Of a stretch of DNA of 64,000 bases, positions 54,815 to 64,000 are shown piece by piece (the first letter of the stretch is position 1; each line of letters starts with the position of its first letter). Source of the stretch: an uncultured bacterium (lineage in GTDB: Bacteria; Bacteroidota; Rhodothermia; Rhodothermales; Rubricoccaceae). A program made the translations under genes and the position numbers. Below the pieces are notes generated by a model that made no database searches, had not been told where the DNA came from, and was given only the letters and a program-made list of their open reading frames with translations. The stretch covers positions 186,001-250,000 of the forward strand of contig CANLSR010000002.1 in the NCBI GenBank assembly GCA_947493945.1. Reading direction: 5' to 3'.

Positions 54815-55411
54815 GTGACCGAACCCGACCCCCCGTCTCCCATCGCCAGCGGCCTGAGCGAGCGCGGCCGGCGCGCGCTCGACGAGTTCGTGCTGCTCTG
54901 GGGCGAGATGGCGTCGCACTGGGGCATCAACCGCACGATGGCCCAGATCCACGCGCTCCTCTACGCCGCCGCCGAGCCGCTCGACACCGACGTGATCATG
55001 GGGCGGCTCCAGATCAGCCGGGGCAACGCCAACATGAACCTGCGCGCGCTGGTGGACTGGAACCTGGTGCGCAAGACGCACCAGGCGGGCAGCCGCAAGG
55101 ACTTCTTCGTCGCCGAGTCCGACGTCTGGACCATCACCACGACGATCATCGAGGAGCGGCAGCGGCGCGAGATCAAGCCGGTCCAGCACGCCCTCGACGA
55201 GGTGGCGAGCGACCTCCGCGCCGACGGCGCCGGCCCTGACGCCGCGCTGGCGGGGCGCGTCGAGGCGCTGGTCGAGATCATGGAGGTGTTCGACGGCTTT
55301 ACGCGCGCGCTCCTGCCGCTCGTCCGGGGCCGCAACACCGACAAGGTCCGCCGCGTGACCAAGTTCGCCTCCACGCTGAGACGTGGCGCCAGCGGCGGGG
55401 CGTCGTCGTGA
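54815..55411 (+). CDS. GbsR/MarR-family transcriptional regulator
   Basis: This 198-residue regulator starts at GTG 54815. The winged-helix part (residues about 30-100) includes WGINRTMAQIHALLYAA and MGRLQISRGNANMNLRALVDW, the recognition region typical of GbsR. A C-terminal helical part (about 100-198) likely mediates dimerisation. Such regulators often respond to choline or osmotic signals, but no glycine betaine genes are nearby. TATCTTC at 54786-54792 may be its promoter. It overlaps the UPF0102 gene (GTGA). Confidence 0.9.
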   Translation: MTEPDPPSPIASGLSERGRRALDEFVLLWGEMASHWGINRTMAQIHALLYAAAEPLDTDVIMGRLQISRGNANMNLRALVDWNLVRKTHQAGSRKDFFVAESDVWTITTTIIEERQRREIKPVQHALDEVASDLRADGAGPDAALAGRVEALVEIMEVFDGFTRALLPLVRGRNTDKVRRVTKFASTLRRGASGGASS

Positions 55412-55788
55412 CCAATGCCGAAACGGGCCGGCGCGGCGAGGACCTGGCCGTGGCCATGCTGGAGGCCAAGGGCTACCGCGTCATGGACCGGAACTACCGG
55501 TTCCTGCGCGAGGAGGTGGACATCGTCGCCTTCCAGCCGACGCCCAACGACGACGGCGGGATGATCGTGTTCGTCGAGGTCAAGGCGCGGCGGGGCACCG
55601 GCTTCGGCCGGCCCGAGGCCGCCGTCGACGCGGCCAAGCAGCAGGCCATCCTGCGCGTGGCGGAGGCCTACCTCCACGAGCGGCGCCTGATGCCGTCCCC
55701 GACGCGCTTCGACGTGGTCGCGGTCCTGCTGGGGGCCGGCGGGCCCGAGATTGAGCACTTCGAGAATGCCTTCGGCTACTTTGTCTAA
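55408..55788 (+). CDS. UPF0102 (YraN-like) putative endonuclease
   Basis: This 126-residue protein has a restriction-endonuclease-like fold with the motif E-V-D-I-V-x-F and FVEVKARRG (the D-x10-E-x-K nuclease core, about residues 37-62), then QQAILRVAEAYL. It is often annotated YraN. It starts at GTG overlapping the regulator stop, and the next gene starts inside its 3' end. Confidence 0.92.
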   Translation: MTNAETGRRGEDLAVAMLEAKGYRVMDRNYRFLREEVDIVAFQPTPNDDGGMIVFVEVKARRGTGFGRPEAAVDAAKQQAILRVAEAYLHERRLMPSPTRFDVVAVLLGAGGPEIEHFENAFGYFV

Positions 55789-56746
55789 CTCCCCGTCGGG
55801 CACCGTGCCGGGCGACGGGCCGCTGGTGCTGGTCCACGGCGGCGCGTGGGACATCCCCGACGCTGTGCTGGCCGACCACCGCGCCGGGCTGGAGCGGGCG
55901 CTCCGCGTCGGCCGGCGGGCCGTCGAGGCCGGGCGCGCCGCCCTCGACGTGGTCGTCGAGGTGGTGGCCGCGCTGGAGGACCACCCGGCCTTCGACGCCG
56001 GGCGGGGCTCGGTGCTCGACCGCGACGGCCAGCCCCAGCTCGACGCTGGCGTGATGGAGGGCGAGACGCGGCGGTGGGGCGCCGTCGGCAACGTGCGAGG
56101 CCTGCCCAACCCCGTCCGCGCCGCGCGCGCGTTGCTGGGCGCCGACGGCCAGGCGCGGCTGCTGGTGGGGGAGGGTGCCGAGCGGTTCGCGGCCGAGCGC
56201 GGCCTGCCGGCCGTCTCGCCGTCGGCGCTGGTGGTGCCGCGCGAGCAGGACCGCTACGACCGGCTGCGCGCTCACCCCGACTTTGGCTCGGCCGCGTTCG
56301 CCGGCCAGATGGACGTGCCGCGCCCCCCCGCGCCCCAGGGAACCGTCGGGTGCGTGGTGCGCGACGGCCGCGGCCGGCTGGCGGCGGCCACCTCCACCGG
56401 CGGCGCCCCGCTCACGCGCGCCGGTCGAGTCGGCGACTCGCCCGTTCCCGGCGCCGGGTTCCTCGCCACGCCCGACGGGGCCGCCTCGGCGACGGGCTGG
56501 GGCGAGGCCATCCTGACCGTCCAGCTCTGCGCTCGCGTCGTCGGCGCGCTCGCCGCCCGGCCTCCCGCCGACGCGGCCCGCCAGTCGCTGGCCGAGCTGG
56601 CGGCGGCCGTCCGCTGGAGCCCGGAGCCGGCCACGGCCGGCCTGCTCGTGGTGGGCGCGGACGGCCGGGCGGGCTGGTCCTTCTCGACGCCGCGCATGGC
56701 GCGCGCGTGGTGGAGGCCGGGGCAGGACCCGGAGGTCCATGTCTAG
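55766..56746 (+). CDS. Isoaspartyl peptidase/L-asparaginase (Ntn hydrolase)
   Basis: This 326-residue plant-type asparaginase/isoaspartyl dipeptidase is self-cleaved before the catalytic threonine, T193 in QGTVGCVVRDGRGRLAAATSTGG (residues 191-213, split here). N-terminal LVLVHGGAWDIPD and the LEDHPAFDAGRGSVL segment match the alpha subunit. It overlaps the UPF0102 gene by 23 nt, so the ATG at 55766 was preferred over the TTG at 55751. Role: hydrolysing isoaspartyl peptides or asparagine in protein turnover. Confidence 0.92.
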   Translation: MPSATLSNSPSGTVPGDGPLVLVHGGAWDIPDAVLADHRAGLERALRVGRRAVEAGRAALDVVVEVVAALEDHPAFDAGRGSVLDRDGQPQLDAGVMEGETRRWGAVGNVRGLPNPVRAARALLGADGQARLLVGEGAERFAAERGLPAVSPSALVVPREQDRYDRLRAHPDFGSAAFAGQMDVPRPPAPQGTVGCVVRDGRGRLAAATSTGGAPLTRAGRVGDSPVPGAGFLATPDGAASATGWGEAILTVQLCARVVGALAARPPADAARQSLAELAAAVRWSPEPATAGLLVVGADGRAGWSFSTPRMARAWWRPGQDPEVHV

Positions 56747-56914
56747 CGAGACCCGGCTCACCTTCGTCTAGAGGCAACCCGCCCCATCCGGTTGGGCCAC
56801 CGCCACTTGGCGTCCAAGCCGAATCGTCCGACCGACCGGCTGGGGCCCCGACGTTTCTTGCGAGCGGCCGGTCCCGCCGCTCCGTAACCTCGGGCCTCCC
56901 AACGCTCTCCCCGA

Positions 56915-57631
56915 ATGACCCTCCGACGCACTCTCCTCCTGGTCGCGGCCCTCGCCAGCGGCGCGGCCCAGGCCCAGATCTCGACCGAGCGGCCGGGCCT
57001 GGGGTCCAGCACGGCGACCGTCGGCGCCCGCGCCTTCCAGGTCGAGGTCGGGGCGCCCGAGGCCGTCCTGGACGCGGACGACTCGTTCTCGGTCCCCGTG
57101 ATGCTCCGCTACGGCGTGACGCCCGACTTCGAGGTCCGCGTGGCCGCCTCGGCGCTCGACGGCGCCAGCGACGGCGACGGCCTCGATGCCGAGTTCGGGC
57201 TCCGCACCGTCACCGCCGGCGTCAAGTTCGCCGTGCCCACCCGCGCCCTCGACCTCGCCGTCATCCCCGAGTTCGTGGTCCCGACCGAGGGCGGCGGCGA
57301 CCTCACGTTCCAGCTCAACCTGCCGGCGGGCCTGCCGGTCGGCGACTTCGGGCTGACGGTCATCCCCGGCCTGGTGACGGGCGGCGGCTCGACCCAACTC
57401 AACGCCGTCGCCGTGCTGTCGCGCGCGTTCGGCGGCACGCTCTCGGGCTACGCCGAGGCCGGCGCGTTCCCGCTCTTGGAGGGCGACGGCGACACGCCGG
57501 TCGTCCTCGGCGCTGGACTGGCGGCGCTCTTGAACGAGGACGTCCAGGTCGACGCGTTCTTCGACGCCGGCGTGACCGACGCCGCTCCCGAGCTGGTGGT
57601 CGGCGTCGGCGTCTCGTTCCGCATCGACTGA
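56915..57631 (+). CDS. Outer-membrane beta-barrel protein (transporter-like)
   Basis: This 238-residue exported protein has a signal peptide (cut after QAQ, residue about 21), then ISTERPGLGSSTATV, a start typical of the putative outer-membrane meta-pathway-type transporter family. The rest is alternating hydrophobic strands ending VGVGVSFRID. Probably a small outer-membrane beta-barrel. TAACCTC at 56885-56891 may be its promoter -7 box. It is convergent with the SpoIID-like gene. Confidence 0.82.
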   Translation: MTLRRTLLLVAALASGAAQAQISTERPGLGSSTATVGARAFQVEVGAPEAVLDADDSFSVPVMLRYGVTPDFEVRVAASALDGASDGDGLDAEFGLRTVTAGVKFAVPTRALDLAVIPEFVVPTEGGGDLTFQLNLPAGLPVGDFGLTVIPGLVTGGGSTQLNAVAVLSRAFGGTLSGYAEAGAFPLLEGDGDTPVVLGAGLAALLNEDVQVDAFFDAGVTDAAPELVVGVGVSFRID

Positions 57632-57686
57632 GGCCCGGCTACCCTGGCGCCCTCGGCCCGCGGTTCCCTCTCCTGAGCGCCGGGCC
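57632..57686. terminator. Inverted repeat between convergent genes
   Basis: GGCCCGGC (57632-57639) and GCCGGGCC (57679-57686) form an 8-bp stem with a 39-nt loop, starting on the base after the barrel-gene stop. It could end both convergent transcripts. Confidence 0.35.
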
Positions 57687-57723
57687 CTCGTCCTACGGGC
57701 GGACGGCGCCGGCAGCCACGTCG

Positions 57724-59109
57724 CTACCAGGCGGCCCGGCGTTTGGGGGCCGCTGCGGGCGTGGCGGCCGGGGCCGGACGCGCCGGCAGGGGGCGGGCCG
57801 CGGCCGGCGCGTCTGTGAGCGCCTCGCCCGCGGGGATGTCCGAGGGGATCACGCGCCGAGGCTCGGGCCAGCGGCGGCCCGAGGGCGGCTGGTAGCGCGT
57901 CCGGAGCGCCGACTCTGGCCGGCGTGGCACCGCCTCGCCGACGACCTGGGCGGCCATCAACGGCGGCGCCACCGCCGGGCCGCCCAAGACGTCCGTCCCC
58001 AGGAAGTAGTAGGCCAGGATCTGGCGGTAGCTCCGGCCGGTCCGGGCCTGCTCCAGCGCGCCGTACTGGCTCATCCCGACGCCGTGGCCGAAGCCGCCGC
58101 CCGTGAACACGATCCGGTCGCCCTCGCTCGCGACGTCGTAGCGCGTGCTCCGGACGGTGCGCGGTCCCACGGCGGCGTTGACGGCCTGCCGGAGCTGGCT
58201 GCCGGTGATCGACTCGGTGCGCCCGCCGACCAGCCGGACCCGCATCACGCGCCCTTTCCGGGAGCGCTGGGCCACCTCGACGCGCTCCACGCGCCCCCCG
58301 AAGCGTGCCGAGAGCGCCCGCAGCACCTGGTCGCGCGACGCCGTGGTGCGCCAGCCGTGGTCCGGCGCGGCGGCGTCGTAGGGGTCCGGGACGCCGCGGA
58401 GGTAGGGCACCGGGGCCCCCTGCCACACCGACTCGTTGTCGGCGGTGTGGCCGCCCGAGGACGAAAAGTAGACGCCGTCGGCCAGCTCGCCCCGGTAGGT
58501 GAGCAGCTGGCCGGCCGTCTCGGTCGCCGCCCGGCGCGAGGTCGGGGTGACGGGCCCGAGGCCGCGGTAGACCTGGGACCCCTGGTGGTCGTCGAGGTCG
58601 TAGCCGGCGTGCTCGCCCCGGCGGCGGGCGGCGTAGGTCCGGGCCAGGACGGCCTGGGCCTTGGCGCCTTCGAGCACCGGGAAGCCGAACTCGCTGGCGA
58701 CGACGCTGGCCACGTAGGGCTCCATCGGCGCGTGGTTGACCAGCTGGAGCCGCCCGCCCGCGACCGCCGCCGCCAGCCGGGCGGGGTAGCGGTGGTCGGA
58801 GCCGCCGGCGCGGACTCGGATCTCGGCCGCCTCGATGTCGACGGTGCGTCCCCGCCGGTCCGTGCCGTCGACCCGGACGCGCACCTCGCCGCCGGTCTGG
58901 GACAGGGTGAGGCGCGCGCCGGGCAGGAGCGCCGCCATCGGCACGCCGTCCACCAGGAGCCGGCCGGGCTGGCCTACGACCTGGGCCTCCGCTTGGGACG
59001 GCGGGGCCTGGCTGAACAACCGGACCCGGACGGTCGACGCCGGGTCGGGCTGGGCCTGCGCCGAGACGGCGAGCAGGAGGCCGAGGGCCGCGTAGCAGAG
59101 AGTGCGCAT
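57724..59109 (-). CDS. SpoIID/LytB-domain protein
   Basis: This 461-residue exported protein has a signal peptide (LCYAALGLLLAVSAQAQ, residues 4-20). The SpoIID domain (about 130-340) includes NHAPMEPYVASVVASEFGFP, AQAVLARTYAARRRGEHAG and FSSSGGHTADNESVWQG, and ends GFGHGVGMSQYGALEQARTGRSY. SpoIID-type proteins are lytic transglycosylases acting on peptidoglycan. The final 90 residues are Pro/Ala/Arg-rich. It stands alone on the minus strand. Confidence 0.93.
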   Translation of the reverse strand: MRTLCYAALGLLLAVSAQAQPDPASTVRVRLFSQAPPSQAEAQVVGQPGRLLVDGVPMAALLPGARLTLSQTGGEVRVRVDGTDRRGRTVDIEAAEIRVRAGGSDHRYPARLAAAVAGGRLQLVNHAPMEPYVASVVASEFGFPVLEGAKAQAVLARTYAARRRGEHAGYDLDDHQGSQVYRGLGPVTPTSRRAATETAGQLLTYRGELADGVYFSSSGGHTADNESVWQGAPVPYLRGVPDPYDAAAPDHGWRTTASRDQVLRALSARFGGRVERVEVAQRSRKGRVMRVRLVGGRTESITGSQLRQAVNAAVGPRTVRSTRYDVASEGDRIVFTGGGFGHGVGMSQYGALEQARTGRSYRQILAYYFLGTDVLGGPAVAPPLMAAQVVGEAVPRRPESALRTRYQPPSGRRWPEPRRVIPSDIPAGEALTDAPAAARPLPARPAPAATPAAAPKRRAAW

Positions 59110-59204
59110 GTGGACTGAGGGTATCCGGTCTGCAATCGGCGGCCCACCCGTCAGCCCAGACTCAGCGGGCAACATAGGAACGCGAGCGTGCCAAAACCTA
59201 CGCA

Positions 59205-60010
59205 CTACAAGCTGAGCCGGTCGCGGAGGTCGCGTGAGCGCGCCCGGCTGGCGGTGATCTCGTGGCCGCCGACCAGCCGCAGCTTGTAGCGGCCCGAGAA
59301 CCACGACACCATCTCGCGGATGGCCGACAGGTTGACCAGGGCGTTGCGGTGGACCCGCATAAACGACGCCGGGTCCAGCCGCGCCTCCAGCGCGTCGAGC
59401 GTGAACCCGACCAGGTGGCGCTGGAGCGCCGGCTGGCCCGGGAGGTGGACGTAGAGGCTCGTGATCCCGTCCTGGACCTCGGCCGCGACCACGTCGCGCG
59501 CCTCGACCACCACCAGCCGGTCGTGGCCCTGGACCGTGAACCGCTCGACGGGCTCCTGGGCGTCGGGCGCGGAGGCCCGGGCGGTCTCGTCGAGCGTCTC
59601 GAGCAGGTCCGCCAGCCGCTCGTCGGTGTCGGTCCCCCGGGCGCGGCGCTCCTCGACGCGCGCCACGGCCCGGTCGAGCCGCTCGGCCTCGACGGGCTTG
59701 AGCAGGTAGTCGGTCGCGTTGGCCTCGAAGGCCTGGACGGCGTACTCGTCGTAGGCCGTCGTGAACACGACGTCGGGGCGCTGGCCGGGCCCCAGCCGCT
59801 CCAGCACGCCGAACCCGTCGAGCCCGGGCATCCGCACGTCCAGGAACGCGAGGTCGAAGGGCTCGGCGGCCAGCCGCTCGGCCGCGGCGACGCCGTCGGC
59901 GGCCTCCTGGACGGGCCGGAGGCGCCCGGCCTCGACCAGCGGTTCGAGCAGCCGGCGGAGGCGCGAGCGTGCGGGGGCCTCGTCGTCGACGATCAGGGCG
60001 TGGAGCGGGG

Positions 60011-60014
<4 letters not shown>
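59205..60014 (-). CDS. LytTR-family response regulator
   Basis: This 269-residue regulator has a receiver (residues 1-125; D59 in FLDVRMPG, K105-like LLKPVEAERL) and a LytTR DNA-binding domain (about 165-269; QGHDRLVVVEARDVVAAEV, FMRVHRNALVNLSAI). Its ATG overlaps the stop of the LytS-type kinase gene (ATGA), so the pair is coexpressed and cognate. Such pairs usually control cell-wall or carbohydrate functions; targets are not visible here. Confidence 0.94.
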
Positions 60015-62449
<2,435 letters not shown>

Positions 62450-62502
62450 GTCGGAATCTAGGCCGGGGCTGGCGCGTGGCACCGGACTCCCCCGCACGTC
62501 CC

Positions 62503-63312
62503 ATGTTCGTCGACACCCACGTCCACCTCTACCTCGACGCCTTCGACGCCGACCGCGACGCGGTCGTCGAGCGCGCCCGCCTCCAGGGCGTGGACACGCT
62601 CCTCCTGCCCGCCGTCGACGTGGGCTCGGTTTCTCAGGCGCTGGCGTTGTGCGACCGCTACCCCGGCGTCTGGGCGATGGCCGGCCTCCACCCGACCTAC
62701 CTCGCCGACGCCGCGCCCGACGCCCTCGACCGAGTCGCCGAGGCGCTGGCGGACCCGCGCGTCGTGGCGGTGGGGGAGACCGGGCTGGACTACTACTGGA
62801 GCCGGGACCACGTCGCCGAGCAGCAGGCGTCGCTGGCCGCCCACGCCCGGCTGGCCGTGGCGCACGGGCTGCCGCTGGTGCTCCACAACCGAGACCAGAA
62901 GGGGAGCGAGCGGACGTCCGAGGACATGGTGCGCATCCTCCGCGAGGTGCGCGAGACCGAGCCGGGAGGGGAGAGGCTGCGCGGCGTGTTCCACTGCTTC
63001 GGCGGCCCGGCCTGGCTGGCCGCCGAGGTCCTAGACCTGGGGTTTCACGTGGGGTTGGGCGGGACGCTCACGTTCAAGAACGCGGGCGTGCCCGAGGCCG
63101 TCGCCGACGTCCCGCTCGACCGGATCGTGCTGGAGACCGACGGGCCGTACCTCGCGCCCGTCCCGCACCGGGGCGAGCGCAACGAGCCGGCCTACGTCCC
63201 GCTCGTCGCCCGGCGGCTGGCGGAAGCGCGGGGCGTGAGCGTCGGCGAGGTCGCGTCGGCCACGACCGCCAGCGCGCGGCGGCTGTTCGGGCTGGACGCG
63301 GCGCCCGAGTGA
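62503..63312 (+). CDS. tatD: TatD-family metal-dependent DNase/hydrolase
   Basis: This 269-residue TIM-barrel hydrolase has FVDTHVHLYLDAF (H6, H8), GETGLDYYW, LHNRD, HCFGG and ETDGPYLAP motifs for two metal ions. TatD enzymes are 3'-5' exonucleases in DNA repair or degradation. The ATG at 62503 is preferred over GTG at 62476, which would add a Pro-rich segment. It is divergent from the kinase gene across a 53-nt gap. Confidence 0.93.
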   Translation: MFVDTHVHLYLDAFDADRDAVVERARLQGVDTLLLPAVDVGSVSQALALCDRYPGVWAMAGLHPTYLADAAPDALDRVAEALADPRVVAVGETGLDYYWSRDHVAEQQASLAAHARLAVAHGLPLVLHNRDQKGSERTSEDMVRILREVRETEPGGERLRGVFHCFGGPAWLAAEVLDLGFHVGLGGTLTFKNAGVPEAVADVPLDRIVLETDGPYLAPVPHRGERNEPAYVPLVARRLAEARGVSVGEVASATTASARRLFGLDAAPE

Positions 63313-63335
63313 GTCGGCGTCCCTACGGCGGCTCG

Positions 63336-63368
63336 TTTGGTGAGGCGCCCGCAGCTCCTTACTCTTTG
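63336..63368 (+). promoter_or_regulatory. Putative TTTG / TAnnTTTG promoter
   Basis: TTTG (63336-63339) and TACTCTTTG (63360-63368) are spaced 20 nt, close to the Bacteroidota -33/-7 arrangement, 22 nt before the ATG at 63391. It is the best complete promoter match in the window. Confidence 0.45.
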
Positions 63369-63390
63369 GAACCCAATGACCTCAAGCCCC

Positions 63391-63783
63391 ATGCGCACGC
63401 TCGTTCTCGCAGCCACTCTCACCTTGTTCGGGTTCGCATCGGGCGGAACGGCTCTCAGTGATGGTGTCGAACTCCGTATTTCTACGCCTAACCACGGTGT
63501 CGTCGTCGACACTCTGCCCGGGCAGGATGGGCCCGTCGTCTTGGCCGGCCCACGAGTCTCCATCGTGGTCCCAAAAGGAGTCGCTGTCCATGTCAACGAT
63601 CTCGACCAGCCTGGCGTGTCCGCGCGCATCGACCGGGAGAAAGGCTGGACGATCTGGGAGGGGAGCTACGAGGTCGAGTTGGTCGAGGGCGACGAAGTCA
63701 AGGGTCGGTTCCGCATCCAGGAAGCCACGATGGTCCTCGGCCACTTCGAGCAGGCCGAAGGCTGGACAACGGAGGGCGACTAG
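63391..63783 (+). CDS. Hypothetical exported protein
   Basis: This 130-residue protein has a signal peptide (MRTLVLAATLTLFGFASGGTA) and a small beta-rich domain (GVVVDTLPGQDGPVVLAGP, EVELVEGDEVKGRFRIQ). An earlier ATG at 63376 is possible. Its base composition is less GC-rich than its neighbours, like the lipoprotein at 20009. No family recognised. It is the last supported gene before the window edge. Confidence 0.65.
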   Translation: MRTLVLAATLTLFGFASGGTALSDGVELRISTPNHGVVVDTLPGQDGPVVLAGPRVSIVVPKGVAVHVNDLDQPGVSARIDREKGWTIWEGSYEVELVEGDEVKGRFRIQEATMVLGHFEQAEGWTTEGD

Positions 63784-63806
63784 GTCTTGTGCGGAGACTC
63801 CCAGGG

Positions 63807-63910
63807 ACTGTCGTCCTGAGCAAAGCGAAGGATCTGGACTCGGAGTCGGTCGGCTACCGGGACCGGATTCGCGGCCTGATGCATCGGCACTGAGATCCTT
63901 TTCGCAGGGC
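63807..63910. repeat. REP-like element at the right edge
   Basis: CCTGAGCAAAGCGAAGGATCT (split at 63815-63834) resembles the widespread REP consensus CCTGAGCGAAGCGAAGGATC. A partly complementary segment TGAGATCCTTTTCGCAGGG lies at 63891-63909, so the two ends can pair. The remaining sequence to 64000 shows no supported gene. Confidence 0.6.
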
Positions 63911-64000
63911 CTAGCCGACGCCGCTCCAATCGCCGGCGTTCTTGTCTCACGCGGGCGACGGCGCGACCACGTGCCTCCAGCTGATTACCACCGGATCGTC

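Overview
This window looks like chromosomal DNA of a high-GC, Gram-negative member of the Bacteroidota/Rhodothermota assemblage, most likely Rhodothermia close to Rubricoccaceae (Rubrivirga or Rubricoccus-like). The taxonomic call is inference. It rests on a very GC-rich composition, DUF2851 and DUF3667 proteins, a metalloprotease with a type IX-secretion-style C-terminal domain, GbsR and UPF0102 neighbours, leaders without Shine-Dalgarno sequences, and TA-NN-TTG-like elements 25-40 nt before many starts. No rRNA, tRNA, CRISPR, phage or insertion-sequence gene was recognised. Both window edges are artificial: the first gene (nuoL) is cut at its 5' end.

Layout. 1-6845: end of a complex I operon, nuoL-nuoM-[nhaD-pcd]-nuoN, with a Na+/H+ antiporter and a pterin dehydratase inserted before nuoN. 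6961-8717: two small unknown or membrane genes and a superoxide dismutase. 8889-11717: a large (alpha/alpha)6-glycosidase-like protein behind a LacI/CcpA-type operator. 11784-15912 (minus): an acidic unknown protein, a DUF3037 plus HipA-like-kinase pair, and a BtuC/BtuF-type uptake pair. 15949-20470: lipid kinase, NtrC-type response regulator, deoC, and two lipoproteins. 20580-28202 (minus): MBL hydrolase, polyprenyl synthase, DUF2851, pgl and zwf (oxidative pentose phosphate pathway), and an erythromycin-esterase-like protein, followed by a frameshifted outer-membrane barrel gene. 29198-39424: an APC permease/EIIA/RCK-C fusion, a GMC oxidoreductase and SDR pair, mscS-folD, and a split transhydrogenase (pntA1-pntA2-pntB) interrupted by a repeat island. 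40047-51030: topA, an FKBP isomerase, a secreted protease, secD-secF, a STAS protein and purA. 51078-63783: a DUF3667/histidine-kinase pair, a SAM-hydrolase pair, GbsR-UPF0102-isoaspartyl peptidase, a SpoIID-like protein, a LytS/LytR-type pair, tatD and a small exported protein.

The most unusual feature is the non-coding DNA. Intergenic gaps hold several families of short structured repeats: inverted repeats with CCGCTGGCGG / CCGCCAGCGG arms at about ten sites; 7-nt periodic arrays placed directly before start codons (11.4 copies of GGAGGTT before pgl; GAACCCT before secF; CCCTCAT-like before purA); a GGTTC/GAACC hairpin element in two diverged copies with an inverted core (before pcd and deoC); a perfect 21-bp-arm palindrome after topA; and REP-like islands inside the pnt operon and at the right edge. 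These may be transcript-end or leader RNA structures, or non-autonomous repeats. I found no gene in the window that would mobilise them.

Adjacent genes often overlap by 1-4 nt (ATGA, GTGA, TAGTG or TGATG junctions), which suggests translational coupling for btuF-btuC, dgk-NtrC, folD-mscS, pntA1-pntA2, DUF3667-kinase, the SAM-hydrolase pair, gbsR-UPF0102 and lytS-lytR.
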